Below are positions 23,984 to 33,788 of a stretch of 64,000 nucleotides of DNA, one piece after another. Origin of the DNA: Bacteroidetes bacterium RIFCSPLOWO2_12_FULL_37_12 (GTDB lineage: Bacteria > Bacteroidota > Bacteroidia > 2-12-FULL-37-12); the NCBI GenBank assembly GCA_001769655.1, contig MEPC01000035.1, positions 20,586-84,585 of the forward strand, written 5' to 3'. The position numbers and the translations under genes were made by a program. Within the stretch, counting starts at the first letter, position 1. Each line of letters opens with the position of its first letter. Below the pieces are notes generated by a model, which was not told where the DNA came from, did no database searches, and was given only the letters and a program-made list of their open reading frames with translations.

Positions 23984-26602
23984 TTATAAATTTTTCAAAT
24001 TTGCCTCCAAAATCCTCAATTTACCCTCTACATCCTTTTTTTTAAGCAGTTCTTTCTCGATTATATCCGCTTTAGCACGATGAAGAAAATTTTCATTAGT
24101 CAATTTATTATTAATAGATGTTAGAAAACCAGATAAATAAGCAATTTCTTTTGCAATATTTTCTTTTTCCTTATCATCGTTCTTTTGTGCAACGGGGTTT
24201 ATGTAAAAACACTCTTTATCTTTAATGAAAAATGATATTGCCGATAAGGTGGGTGCTTCCCTATTAAATTTAATCTGATTTATTCCTGTTAATTTAGAGA
24301 GGTAAAGTGAGAATGGTTCAATGATTGGCTTTAATGCGTTTGAAATAACCAGAATATCATCATTTGAATTTTTTTCTTTTTTCCTGCCGCCCGATAATTT
24401 TCTGATAGTCGTAATTAATTGAAAAAACATTTCTGTATTTTCAAGAAGGTATGTATCTACTTCTTTTTCTTTGGGGAAATTTGCATTAATAATGTGATTT
24501 TCTTCCTCCGGATAGCGAAGATATTGCCATAGTTCTTCAGTAATAAAAGGTAAAAAGGGATGCAATAACTTTAAAATACTCTTATAATAAGAAACTGTCT
24601 TAAGGTAGGTTTGCTCGTCAATGGAATCAGTATTTTCAGGTTTTATCATTTCAAGAAAATTCGAACAGAAATCATCCCAGGTCAATTTATAAATTAGCAT
24701 TAATGCCTCTGAAATCTTAAAATCGTTAAAGAGTGTTTTTGAATCGGCAATAGATTGGTTTAATTTACTTTCAAACCATCTTAAAGCCAGGGAGTGATTA
24801 AAGGGAATCTCTTTGTCGGGTTTCCATCCATTAATTAGACGGAAAGCATTCCATATCTTGTTTGTAAAATTCCTTCCCTGAATAATTAATGCTTCATCAT
24901 ATAACAAATCATTGCCCGCCGGTGAACACAATAACATTCCTGTCCTTACAGCATCGGCTCCATATTTATTAATTAATGCAATTGGCTCAGGTGAATTCCC
25001 TAATGATTTTGACATTTTTTTCCCATGCTTGTCTCTGACGATGCCAGTAAAATATACATTTTTGAATGGGATATTTTCTTTAAAATGCAAACCAGCCATT
25101 ATCATTCTTGCCACCCAGAAAAATAATATCTCTGGAGCTGTCACCAGCGTATTGGTTGGATAATAATATAAGAATTCTTTATTGTTTGGTTCATTTATGC
25201 CATTAAATACAGTGATAGGCCAAAGCCAGGAAGAAAACCAGGTATCCAGCACATCTTCATCCTGCCGTAAATGTTTTGTGCAATGACACCGTGGACACTT
25301 CTCAGGTTTTTCTGATTGTACTATGATCAAATCTTTACATTCTTCACAATCACAGTACCAGGCAGGAATCCGGTGCCCCCACCATAATTGCCTGGAAATA
25401 CACCAATCGTGAATATTTTCCAACCAGTGTCTGTATAGATTAATAAACTTTTCAGGATGGAATTTAATCTGTCCTTTTTCAACAACATCCAAGGCGGGTT
25501 TTGCTAACGTATCCATTTTCAAGAACCATTGTAAAGAAAGACGGGGTTCAATTACAGCATGAGTTCTTTCTGAATAACCAATATTATTTTTAATTTTTTC
25601 TGTTTTTTGTAATTGATTATTTTTTTTAAGCTCTTTTAAAATGGTTTTTCTTGCTTGGAAACGTTCCATACCTGTGAATAAGATGGCTTCGGAAGACAAG
25701 GTTGCATCTTCATTAAAGATATTAACAAAAGGTAAATCATGTTTAATTCCCAACCGGTAATCATTTTGATCATGGGCAGGTGTCACTTTTAAACATCCCG
25801 TTCCAAAAGTCATATCCACATATTCATCGGCTATCACAGGAATCTTTCTTTTAATAAGTGGCACATAAACTTGCTTACCAATAAAATTTTTATACCTTTC
25901 ATCATCCGGGTGCACACATAATGCTGTATCGCCCAGAATGGTTTCGGGACGAGTAGTGGCAATGGTTATAAATTCATCAGAGCCAATTACTTGATATGCT
26001 ATATAATATAGTGAACTCACCGATTCTTTATAATAAATCTCTTCATCAGAGATTGCCGTTTTTCCGGAAGGATCCCAGTTAACCATTCTGAAACCACGAT
26101 AAATCAAACCGGCTTTGTATAATTCAACGAAAACTTTTGTTACCGAATCGGAAAGGTCCTTATCCAATGTAAATTTAGAACGTTCCCAATCGCAAGAAAC
26201 ACCCAGACGTTTTAATTGTTCAACTATAATTCCACCATGTTTATGGGTCCATGCCCAGGTGTGTTTTAAAAATTCTTCTCTTGAAAGTGATTTTTTTTCT
26301 ATACCTTGTTCTTTAAGCATGGAAACGACTTTGGCTTCTGTGGCTATGGATGCATGATCGGTACCTGGAACCCAGCAGGTTTCCTTTCCTTCCATTCGGG
26401 CTTTACGGATTAAAACATCCTGTATCGTATTATTCAGAACATGCCCCATGTGCAGTACTCCTGTAACATTTGGTGGTGGAATTACAATGCAATAAGGTTC
26501 TTTTTCAGGATTTGGGGAAGAATGAAAATACTTTTTTTCTTCCCATAACCGGTACCATTTCTGTTCCACCTGATCTGGCGTGTAGGTTTTTTCAATTACC
26601 AT
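23984..26602 (-). CDS. valS: valyl-tRNA synthetase
   Basis: 872 residues from ATG 26602 (MVIEKTYTPDQVEQKW). A TTG at 26611 lies within the promoter -7 box (TAATTTTG, 26616-26609), so the message is probably leaderless. Class I signatures: PPPNVTGVLHMGHVLNNT (HIGH box), editing-domain ATTRPETILGDTALCV, a zinc-like CDCEECKD and CPRCHC pair, and KHGKKMSKSLGNSPEP (KMSKS). The C-terminal anticodon domain and coiled-coil arm are present. It charges tRNA-Val. Confidence 0.97.
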   Translation of the reverse strand: MVIEKTYTPDQVEQKWYRLWEEKKYFHSSPNPEKEPYCIVIPPPNVTGVLHMGHVLNNTIQDVLIRKARMEGKETCWVPGTDHASIATEAKVVSMLKEQGIEKKSLSREEFLKHTWAWTHKHGGIIVEQLKRLGVSCDWERSKFTLDKDLSDSVTKVFVELYKAGLIYRGFRMVNWDPSGKTAISDEEIYYKESVSSLYYIAYQVIGSDEFITIATTRPETILGDTALCVHPDDERYKNFIGKQVYVPLIKRKIPVIADEYVDMTFGTGCLKVTPAHDQNDYRLGIKHDLPFVNIFNEDATLSSEAILFTGMERFQARKTILKELKKNNQLQKTEKIKNNIGYSERTHAVIEPRLSLQWFLKMDTLAKPALDVVEKGQIKFHPEKFINLYRHWLENIHDWCISRQLWWGHRIPAWYCDCEECKDLIIVQSEKPEKCPRCHCTKHLRQDEDVLDTWFSSWLWPITVFNGINEPNNKEFLYYYPTNTLVTAPEILFFWVARMIMAGLHFKENIPFKNVYFTGIVRDKHGKKMSKSLGNSPEPIALINKYGADAVRTGMLLCSPAGNDLLYDEALIIQGRNFTNKIWNAFRLINGWKPDKEIPFNHSLALRWFESKLNQSIADSKTLFNDFKISEALMLIYKLTWDDFCSNFLEMIKPENTDSIDEQTYLKTVSYYKSILKLLHPFLPFITEELWQYLRYPEEENHIINANFPKEKEVDTYLLENTEMFFQLITTIRKLSGGRKKEKNSNDDILVISNALKPIIEPFSLYLSKLTGINQIKFNREAPTLSAISFFIKDKECFYINPVAQKNDDKEKENIAKEIAYLSGFLTSINNKLTNENFLHRAKADIIEKELLKKKDVEGKLRILEANLKNL

Positions 26603-26694
26603 AATCGGCAAAATTATGTTATTTGAAATTATTTTTTTAACTTAGCGCAAGTTTTTTAAGTTTTTATTTTTATAAACCATAAATTTTAATAATT

Positions 26695-27216
26695 ATGAAA
26701 ACACAACTTAAGATTTTTTCTGCCTTGATCATTTTCACGCTAATTAGTAAAGCATTAATAGCTCAGGTATCCAATGAAGAAGATGCAGGACCTGTTCGTG
26801 ACGATGTTCCTGCCATGTCAACCATTCTTAAAGCAGGACCAAAAATTCAATTTTTAGAGACCTCAAAAGATTTTGGTAACATTACACAAGGGGAAAAGGT
26901 CTCATACGATTTCACATTTCGTAATACCGGTACAGAACCGCTTGTGCTTTCAAATGTGCAAACTACTTGCGGATGTACAGCCACTAACTGGCCCAGAGAA
27001 CCGATTGCTCCAGGAGAGATGAAAAAAATTGCCGCTACTTTCAACAGTGCAGGAAAATCAGGTAAACAGGATAAGGTTATAACTATTACTTCAAACGCAA
27101 ATGACGGAGTCATGAAAGTACATATTATATGTAATGTATTACCTGCGGCACCCGCCCCAGCTCCCACACCCGTTCCTGCCAACGATCAAAAAAAACCGGC
27201 TGAATCCGGACATTGA
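26695..27216 (+). CDS. DUF1573 exported protein
   Basis: 173 residues: signal peptide (1-23), then an immunoglobulin-like DUF1573 domain (about 50-150) with the hallmark ETSKDFGNITQGEKVSYDFTFRNTGTEPL, TTCGCTATNWPREPIAPGE and FNSAGKSGKQDKVITITSN. The CGC pair could form a disulfide or bind a ligand. The C-terminus is a proline/alanine-rich tail (APAPAPTPVPAND). Abundant in Bacteroidota; precise role unknown. Divergent from valS. Confidence 0.88.
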   Translation: MKTQLKIFSALIIFTLISKALIAQVSNEEDAGPVRDDVPAMSTILKAGPKIQFLETSKDFGNITQGEKVSYDFTFRNTGTEPLVLSNVQTTCGCTATNWPREPIAPGEMKKIAATFNSAGKSGKQDKVITITSNANDGVMKVHIICNVLPAAPAPAPTPVPANDQKKPAESGH

Positions 27217-27267
27217 GTAGTCGTAGCAAATTCAAACTATTTAAGTTTCTTTCAAACCTAAATTCAC

Positions 27268-28119
27268 TTGTCCTATATTAATGTAAATGGGAATCTTTTA
27301 CCGGAAGAGAAACCCTTTATTAACCGGCTGAACCGTTGCCTTAGATATGGAGACGGCTTGTTTGAAACCCTTTGCGTCAGGTATGGAAAAATAGGATTTC
27401 TCAAAGATCATCTGAAAAGATTATTTGAAGGGATGAAGTTTTTAAAATTAAATTTACCGCCTGCTTTTTCTGAAAAAGATATTTCAGAAAAAATTTACGA
27501 GTTGTTAAAGCAAAATGATTTTGATATAAATGAAAATTACAGAGTACGTCTTCAGGTATTTCGTAGCGGGGGAGGATATTATGCACCAGAGCAGAATGAG
27601 AGCGAATATTTTATTGAGTCAGAAAAATTACCCTATAAAGATTTCAAAAAAATCGAGTCATTAAAATCTGTTGCAGTTTTCAGGGAATTATTTCTTTTTC
27701 CTTCAATACTATCACGTTTTAAAACATGTAATTCAATGCCATACGTTTTTGCTTCTTTATTTAGAAAATCAAAAAAATATCAGGAAGTATTGCTTGTTGA
27801 CCAAAAGCAGAACCTGGCTGAATGTTCTTCTTCAAATATATTCTGGTGTAAAAAAGGGAAATTATTTACTCCTTCATTGGATACAGGATGTATTGATGGA
27901 GTAATGAGAAAACAAGTGATTAAAGCGGCTGTGAATCTGGGGATACAGGTAAAGGAAGTAAAAATGAAGTTAAAAGTTCTGACGTTTTCTGAAAGTGTAT
28001 TTTGTACAAATGTTATTCATGGAATAAGAATAATTTCAGGTATTCATGCATGGAGATTAAATACCGATATGGAAATGGTTAATAATCTAACAAAAAAAAT
28101 TATTGAAAATGAAAGATAA
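27268..28119 (+). CDS. class IV aminotransferase (PabC/IlvE type)
   Basis: 283 residues from TTG 27268; no in-frame ATG lies near the conserved start YINVNGNLLPEEKP. PLP fold-type IV motifs: NRCLRYGDGLFETL, the Arg loop DHLKRLFEGM, VLLVDQKQNLAECSSSNIFWCKKG (pyridoxal-phosphate-binding Glu region) and TPSLDTGCIDGVMRKQVI. The pyridoxal Lys would be in the DQKQ/KSKKYQ neighbourhood but I cannot place it with certainty. Could be aminodeoxychorismate lyase or a branched-chain or D-amino-acid enzyme. Convergent with fmt. Confidence 0.85.
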   Translation: MSYINVNGNLLPEEKPFINRLNRCLRYGDGLFETLCVRYGKIGFLKDHLKRLFEGMKFLKLNLPPAFSEKDISEKIYELLKQNDFDINENYRVRLQVFRSGGGYYAPEQNESEYFIESEKLPYKDFKKIESLKSVAVFRELFLFPSILSRFKTCNSMPYVFASLFRKSKKYQEVLLVDQKQNLAECSSSNIFWCKKGKLFTPSLDTGCIDGVMRKQVIKAAVNLGIQVKEVKMKLKVLTFSESVFCTNVIHGIRIISGIHAWRLNTDMEMVNNLTKKIIENER

Positions 28120-28149
28120 ATATTGGAAATTAGTCATTGATAAAACAAA

Positions 28150-29070
28150 TCAAATTTTGTTTCCTCTCAAAAATTCTTGCGTATTCATTCTTGCTTTACC
28201 TTCCATTTGAATTTCTTTGAGAGTGAGAAACCCGTCTGCACATTTTATTTTAATAAACGTTTTTTGATCAGTAATTATTTCTCCTGTATGAGTCGTCGAA
28301 GAAGAATCAGAAACATAGGAGGACTCGAATATTTTCAAAATTTTTCCATTAAGTTTTGACCAAGCTCCAGGGTAGGGTGATAATCCTCTGATTTTGTCAT
28401 AAACTTTTTTAACCGGAAGTTCCCAGTTTAATTCACAGACATCCCGGAAAATTTTTGGCGCCTTCTTTATTCCTTCACTCATTAATTGTGGGTATGTTTT
28501 TATTGTACCTTTACGGATTTCTTCTACCGTTTTTAGAATAAGTTTAGCGCCTTCAATTTTCAATTTATCGTGCAATGAACCAGCATCTTCGGAGTCATCT
28601 ATTTGCATTTTCTCCTGGAAAATAATATCACCCGTATCAATTTCATGTTTTAAAAAAAATGTTGTCATTCCGGTCATTTGTTCACCATTGATAATTGCCC
28701 AGTTTATGGGAGCGGCACCTCTGTAATCCGGAAGAAGGGAAGCGTGAAGATTAAAAGTACCTGCTTTAGGGAGAGAAAATAGAGAATCCGGCAACATTCT
28801 GAATGCCACAACTATACCTAAATCAGGTTTCAGGTTTTTTAGAAATTCATAAAATTGAATGTCCTTTAATTTCTCGGGTTGTAAAACGAGTAGGTTATTT
28901 TTTAATGCACATTCTTTTACTGGACTAATATGAAGTTTTAATCCTCTGCCAGCCGGTTTATCCGGAGCAGTAATTACAGCGGAAATTTCAAATCCATTTT
29001 TAATTAAAATTTCCAATGCAGGCACGGCAAACTCAGGTGTTCCAAAAAAGATTATGCGCATAAATTTCAT
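28150..29070 (-). CDS. fmt: methionyl-tRNA formyltransferase
   Basis: 306 residues. It formylates initiator Met-tRNA. Formyltransferase core: RIIFFGTPEFAVPALEIL, FNLHASLLPDYRGAAPINWAI (catalytic Asn/His) and HEIDTGDIIFQEKM with the Asp. A C-terminal OB-like domain shows RGLSPYPGAWSKL. ATG 29070 overlaps the upstream stop as ATGA, so it is translationally coupled to the DUF1343 gene; an internal ATG at 29061 (MRIIFFG) is an alternative start. Confidence 0.96.
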   Translation of the reverse strand: MKFMRIIFFGTPEFAVPALEILIKNGFEISAVITAPDKPAGRGLKLHISPVKECALKNNLLVLQPEKLKDIQFYEFLKNLKPDLGIVVAFRMLPDSLFSLPKAGTFNLHASLLPDYRGAAPINWAIINGEQMTGMTTFFLKHEIDTGDIIFQEKMQIDDSEDAGSLHDKLKIEGAKLILKTVEEIRKGTIKTYPQLMSEGIKKAPKIFRDVCELNWELPVKKVYDKIRGLSPYPGAWSKLNGKILKIFESSYVSDSSSTTHTGEIITDQKTFIKIKCADGFLTLKEIQMEGKARMNTQEFLRGNKI

Positions 29071-30293
29071 TCAAAATCTTCATACAAGAGGTATTTCTTT
29101 CTAAACTTTTTATACTCTTCAAGTTCCATACGGTAGCTCTCAGTAATTTTATTTTCTGCCATTACAGGGTCTTGGTTTTCCGCTATTAATTTTTGAATCT
29201 GGTCGTTTCCGGCAAGCAATGGAAAGAATTTTGTAAAAAATTTATTTTTTTCTTTATAAGAAGCATATAATTCAATAAGAAAGCTCCAATCAATTTTATC
29301 TAATTTATATAAAATGGAAGAATTAAAATCATATCCCTGGCAAGTTTGGCCATTGTAGGGCGGGTTCTCACTAACTCCTTCGATAAAATGGGGCTTAAAC
29401 TTATAATTTCCTTTTGTAAAACCCGGATAGCCAATAACCTGAAATGGTTTTTCAGTTCCTCTACCTACACTAACTGCAGTTCCTTCAAACATACACAAGG
29501 ATGGGTAAAGTGCGATGGAAAGGTCGTTGGGCAAATTCGGTGAAGGTTTTACCAATAAAGAATATCTTCGCTTATGTGTATAGTTTTTCATTTTTATAAT
29601 TACAAGGTCACATACCAATGAATCTGCCAGCCATTTTTCCTGATTTATCATTTTGGCTAATTCACCCATAGTTAATCCATGCACAATCGGGATAGGATGC
29701 ATGCCGACAAATGATTTGAATGCGGGTTTTAATACAGGACCGTCAATGTAATGTCCGTTTGGATTGGGTCTGTCAAGAACAATCACGGTTTTTCTGTTTT
29801 CAGCACAGCTCTCCATTACAAAGTGCATGGTATTTATATAGGTGTAAAACCTGGCTCCAACATCCTGAAGATCAATGATCACAATATCAATGTCACGAAG
29901 TTGGCTGGGGATTGGTTTTTTGGTATTACTATAAAGTGAAATTACAGGAAGTCCTGTGACAGGGTCAGTATTATTTTCAATCAATCTTCCTGCTTCTACA
30001 TCTCCTCTTAATCCATGCTCAGGAGTAAATAATATTTTTAAATCAACTCCCGATTTTTGCAAAGTATCAGCAAGTAATTTGTTTTTTATTCTTGAACTTT
30101 GATTAATGACCAATGCTACTTTTTTTCCTTCCAACAATGGTTTATATAAATGGATCTGGTCAGCTCCGGTTTTAAGCAAAGAATCAGCTTCTGATATTGA
30201 TAAAGGAACAGTCCCTGCCTTTGGTTTTTTTTCTTTAACCTGACAAGTTGAAAAAAATGATATGCAGAGAATTATATAAAATAAAAATTTCAT
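29067..30293 (-). CDS. DUF1343 (NamZ-like exo-N-acetylmuramidase) lipoprotein
   Basis: 408 residues. Lipoprotein-type signal (LFYIILCISFFSTC, Cys17). The DUF1343 core shows KKVALVINQSSR, LFTPEHGLRGDVEAG, IDLQDVGARFYTYI, LDRPNPNGHYIDGPVL, FVGMHPIPIVHGLTMGELA and FEGTAVSVGRGTEKPF. Characterised members remove terminal N-acetylmuramic acid from peptidoglycan fragments, so a wall-recycling role is likely. It overlaps fmt by 4 bp. Confidence 0.9.
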   Translation of the reverse strand: MKFLFYIILCISFFSTCQVKEKKPKAGTVPLSISEADSLLKTGADQIHLYKPLLEGKKVALVINQSSRIKNKLLADTLQKSGVDLKILFTPEHGLRGDVEAGRLIENNTDPVTGLPVISLYSNTKKPIPSQLRDIDIVIIDLQDVGARFYTYINTMHFVMESCAENRKTVIVLDRPNPNGHYIDGPVLKPAFKSFVGMHPIPIVHGLTMGELAKMINQEKWLADSLVCDLVIIKMKNYTHKRRYSLLVKPSPNLPNDLSIALYPSLCMFEGTAVSVGRGTEKPFQVIGYPGFTKGNYKFKPHFIEGVSENPPYNGQTCQGYDFNSSILYKLDKIDWSFLIELYASYKEKNKFFTKFFPLLAGNDQIQKLIAENQDPVMAENKITESYRMELEEYKKFRKKYLLYEDFE

Positions 30294-30726
30294 TCGGGCT
30301 TGAAATTATATGTAAATATCAGTAAAATTTTCATATTTCACAAAATGAAAATAATTGTATGTGTACTAATCTGAAACAGATTTGCGAAAGTTTGAGTAAA
30401 ATAGAATATTGGAATGTTGGAATAATGGGAGCACCAACCCAATATTCTAACATTCCAATATATTCGCATACCCGCTTCTGAAAGGTCTAAATAAAAATGT
30501 GTATAACTTCCATTTAAAAAATTTTTCTGTTAAATTTTGTTACTTTATCTTTGCGGGATAGTTTTTATCATTCCCAGATTTTATCGGAAATTATCTTTAA
30601 CCAATACCTTCGTTTGTGAGGATATAAACGAGGGCGATGAATAACTAATGACTAATGACCAATACCTTCGTTTATGAGGATACAAACGAAAGCGAAGAAT
30701 AACCAATGCCCAATTACTAATTCAAA
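30294..30726. other. dnaB upstream region
   Basis: No gene in 433 bp. It contains a hairpin element (30404-30466; arms GAATATTGGAATGTTGG and CTAACATTCCAATATATTC), a -7 box TATCTTTG (30546-30553) with expected transcription start near 30560, and two 58-bp direct repeats in the presumed dnaB leader (30601-30716). Confidence 0.6.
30601..30716 (+). repeat. two 58-bp tandem repeats, each with a stem-loop, in the dnaB leader
   Basis: Copies 30601-30658 and 30659-30716 both start CCAATACCTTCGTTT and differ at about ten positions. Each has inverted arms TCGTTT/AAACGA around a 10-nt loop containing TGAGGATA. Changes between copies spare the arms and the loop core. The array ends 10 bp before the dnaB ATG. 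Confidence 0.6.
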
Positions 30727-32253
30727 ATGTCCCTAAAGTTAAATAAAAAACAATCACCCGGCATCATACATCTTCCAAAAGATTTGGAAATGATGAGTTT
30801 AGGTAAACTTCCGCCGCAAGCTATTGAATTGGAAGAAGCTGTGCTCGGCGCAATGTTGCTTGAGAAAGAACCTCTCCAGATGGTAATTGATCTGTTAAAA
30901 CCTGAGATGTTTTACAAGGAAGCCCATCAGAAAATTTATAAAGCCATGCTTGAGTTGTTTAACGATACTCAACCCATTGACTTACTTACAGTAACAACCA
31001 AACTTAGAATGATGGGAGAACTTGAACAAGCCGGCGGAGCTTTTGCAGTTGCTGAGTTATCAAACCGCGTTGCATCAAGCGCAAATATAGAAGCACACGC
31101 CAGAATCATTATCGAAAAATATCTATTACGTCAGCTTATCAGTATCTCAGGAAATATCCATGGAAAAGCATTCGATGATACAACAGATGTTTTTGACTTG
31201 TTGGATGAAACAGCAAAAAATTTATTTGAAGTAACTGATTCAACCATTCGCAAAAATTATGAGGACTTACCAAATCTATTGAATCAGGCAATCGAAGAAA
31301 TTGATAAAAAAAGATTAAATGAAAGCGAACTGACCGGTGTTGGGTCCGGTTTTACAGATTTGGATAGAATTACCGGCGGCTGGCAGAAAAGTGAATTAAT
31401 ATTAGTTGCCGCCAGACCTAGTATGGGAAAAACAGCATTTATCATGACTGCGGCAAGAAATGCCGCAATAATTTTCGAGAAACCGGTAGCCGTTTTTTCA
31501 CTTGAAATGTCATCTATTCAATTGGTGAACCGACTGATTTCTGCTGAAGCGGAATTAGCATCCGATAAATTAAGACACGGAAAACTTGCTAATCACGAAT
31601 GGGAACAGTTGCAACATAAAATTGATAAGTTGTCGCGGGCAAAAATATTTATAGATGATACACCGGCTCTCAGTATTCTTGAATTCAGAGCTAAATGCAG
31701 GCGGTTGAAATCACAACATAAAGTTGAATTAATAATTATTGATTATTTACAACTCATGACACCCGCTGTCAGAGATAATCGTAATTTTTCGAACAGGGAA
31801 CAGGAAATTGCTTCTATCTCAAGAGCACTAAAGGCGATTGCCAAAGAGTTGAATGTACCGGTTGTTGCCCTTTCACAACTTAGCCGTGCGCTTGAATCGC
31901 GTAAATCTGAAGATAAAAAACCAATACTATCCGACCTAAGGGAATCCGGTTCTTTGGAACAAGATGCAGATGTTGTGATATTTTTATATAGACCGGAGGT
32001 TTATAAATTAGATGTAGATAACGAAGGTAATTCACTAAAAAATATATGTGAAGTTATTGTCGCAAAACACAGGAATGGAGCTATTGGTGAAATACGACTA
32101 CGTTTTATAAGTAAATTTACACGATTTGAAGATTTATCACTTTCTTCTTCCGATACAATTTTTGAGACAACTGCTGAGTCACAAAATACAATTACCAGAT
32201 CAAGTAAGCTGAATGATAGCGGGCAGGATGAAGAAAACCCGACCCCTTTTTAG
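30727..32253 (+). CDS. dnaB: replicative DNA helicase
   Basis: 508 residues, full length. An N-terminal primase-binding helical domain (LPPQAIELEEAVLGAMLLEKE) is followed by the RecA-like motor: Walker A AARPSMGKTAFIM, Walker B-type VELIIIDYLQLM, ALSQLSRALESRKSEDKKP and SDLRESGSLEQDADVVIFLYRPE. No intein. It unwinds DNA at the replication fork. Preceded by a 170-nt leader with paired stem-loops; followed by a TATACCCT hairpin that may terminate it. Confidence 0.97.
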   Translation: MSLKLNKKQSPGIIHLPKDLEMMSLGKLPPQAIELEEAVLGAMLLEKEPLQMVIDLLKPEMFYKEAHQKIYKAMLELFNDTQPIDLLTVTTKLRMMGELEQAGGAFAVAELSNRVASSANIEAHARIIIEKYLLRQLISISGNIHGKAFDDTTDVFDLLDETAKNLFEVTDSTIRKNYEDLPNLLNQAIEEIDKKRLNESELTGVGSGFTDLDRITGGWQKSELILVAARPSMGKTAFIMTAARNAAIIFEKPVAVFSLEMSSIQLVNRLISAEAELASDKLRHGKLANHEWEQLQHKIDKLSRAKIFIDDTPALSILEFRAKCRRLKSQHKVELIIIDYLQLMTPAVRDNRNFSNREQEIASISRALKAIAKELNVPVVALSQLSRALESRKSEDKKPILSDLRESGSLEQDADVVIFLYRPEVYKLDVDNEGNSLKNICEVIVAKHRNGAIGEIRLRFISKFTRFEDLSLSSSDTIFETTAESQNTITRSSKLNDSGQDEENPTPF

Positions 32254-32345
32254 AAGGGTATAGAGGTATTGGGGTATAGGGATGTATAACTTCAATAATT
32301 TCATATACCTTATATCCCTATACCCCTATACCCTTATACCCCCCT
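32254..32345. repeat. TATACCCT-type hairpin after dnaB
   Basis: Left arm GGGTATAGAGGTATTGGGGT (from 32257) and right arm ATACCCCTATACCCTTATAC (near 32322-32341) are imperfect reverse complements about 30 bp long. It sits between the convergent dnaB and porT stops and could terminate both. Confidence 0.55.
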
Positions 32346-33043
32346 CACTCAAAATGAAATGAGATTATAAAACTTGTGCTCAACAAGGCGAGTAGCGGGT
32401 CACTATAAACACTATTTCCTTTTACATAAACATTTAAAATTCCCTGAGACCATTTAATCTCGGGCGAGAATTTAAACATGGGATTGTAAAAGTCCATACC
32501 TAAACCCCATTCAAGGGAAAAGTCCTGATTTTTGGTTTTTAATTTTACTGTGTCATCTACCACTTTTGCCTTTGATGCCATATCTATTCCGTATTTTGCA
32601 CCCGCAATCACATACATGCGAAAATTTTCGCGCCGTTCTGATTTATATTTAAACTGAACCGGAATTTCCATATTTACCGATTCAATTTTTTGATTATTTA
32701 TGGAGTCCCTGAATTTATATTCTATGTCACGCTTGTAAAATGAAACAGTAGGTAAAACCCTGACATCAAAATATTCTTCGAGGCGGAAATTTACCAACAT
32801 TCCCAATCCCACCCCAGGTTTCGTAAGAGGATTTATTGATTTTATTGAATCGTTATTCAAATACTTTTCTGAATGTGTTAATAAAAAACTGTTAAAATTT
32901 GCGTTAATAGTAAATCCAAAATGAAATGGCTTCATATCGTAACCCTGAAGATTCAGCAGTTCCTGACTGAAAGAAGTTATGGAAGAAAAAAATAAATAGA
33001 GAAAGCTGATAAAATAAAAAAGGTTAGAAGTAAGTAATTTCAT
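32345..33043 (-). CDS. porT: type IX secretion protein PorT
   Basis: 232 residues. Signal peptide (ends SFSQ), then an eight-strand PorT-type barrel: NLQGYDMKPFHFGFTINANF, GVGLGMLVNFRLEEYFDVRVLPTVSFYKRD, NMEIPVQFKYKSERRENFR and YVIAGAKYGIDMASKAKV. PorT is an outer-membrane component needed for T9SS export. The neighbour ubiE lies 9 bp upstream on the same strand, a gene order seen in other Bacteroidota, which supports the call. Confidence 0.92.
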   Translation of the reverse strand: MKLLTSNLFYFISFLYLFFSSITSFSQELLNLQGYDMKPFHFGFTINANFNSFLLTHSEKYLNNDSIKSINPLTKPGVGLGMLVNFRLEEYFDVRVLPTVSFYKRDIEYKFRDSINNQKIESVNMEIPVQFKYKSERRENFRMYVIAGAKYGIDMASKAKVVDDTVKLKTKNQDFSLEWGLGMDFYNPMFKFSPEIKWSQGILNVYVKGNSVYSDPLLALLSTSFIISFHFE

Positions 33044-33052
33044 TTGATATTT

Positions 33053-33787
33053 TTATTTTCTTCCTGTGTATAAACTACAAATTCCCAACGTAAGTGGTTT
33101 AAACGTTACATCCAAAAAACCGTTTTTGATAAGGATGTTGGCTAAGGCAACACTGTAAGGAAATTTTTTAACTGATTCCGGCAGATAAGTATAAGCCGAT
33201 GAGTCAGACGAAATAATCTTTCCGATTAAAGGCAATAGAAAATTGAAATAAGTACTATAAAGTAATGAAAAAGGAAATTTTTCAGGTTTTGAAAATTCCA
33301 GAATCGCAAATGTTCCCCCTGGCTTTAATACGCGGTATGCCTCAGAAAGACCTGCATTCAGATTTTCAAAATTCCGTATGCCAAAGGCAACCGTAACCGC
33401 ATCAAAAGAATTGCTTTCAAACTCAAGGCTTTCAGAATCACCTTTTTTTAATTTAATTTTATCCGATAAACCATTGGATTTAATTTTATTTCTTCCTATT
33501 TCTAACATCTTTTCAGCTAAATCAATCCCTGTAATCATTTCAGGATTTAACGAAGAAAGAGAAATAGCCAAATCACCTGTGCCGGTTGCTAAATCCAAAA
33601 TTTTTTTGGGATGAGAACCGGCAATCGCATTTACAAGTTTTTTTCTCCACGAACGGTCAATTCCAAAACTAAGAAGATGATTTAAAAAATCATAATTGCG
33701 TGAGATTTTATTGAACATCCCGGTGACACGGGCTTTCTTATTTTCTGTATGTCCTTGTATAATATTTGAACGGTTTGCTTGTATCAT
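33053..33787 (-). CDS. ubiE: demethylmenaquinone methyltransferase (UbiE/MenG)
   Basis: 244 residues. SAM-binding motif I ILDLATGTGDLAISL, FNKISRNYDFLNHLLSFGIDRSWR at the start, VTVAFGIRNFENLNAGLSEAYRVLKPGG in the middle and GKIISSDSSAYTYLPESVKKFP near the end are all family signatures. It makes menaquinone from demethylmenaquinone for anaerobic/respiratory electron transport. One base separates it from gcvPA upstream, so they share a transcript with porT. Confidence 0.95.
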   Translation of the reverse strand: MIQANRSNIIQGHTENKKARVTGMFNKISRNYDFLNHLLSFGIDRSWRKKLVNAIAGSHPKKILDLATGTGDLAISLSSLNPEMITGIDLAEKMLEIGRNKIKSNGLSDKIKLKKGDSESLEFESNSFDAVTVAFGIRNFENLNAGLSEAYRVLKPGGTFAILEFSKPEKFPFSLLYSTYFNFLLPLIGKIISSDSSAYTYLPESVKKFPYSVALANILIKNGFLDVTFKPLTLGICSLYTGRK

Positions 33788-33788
33788 T

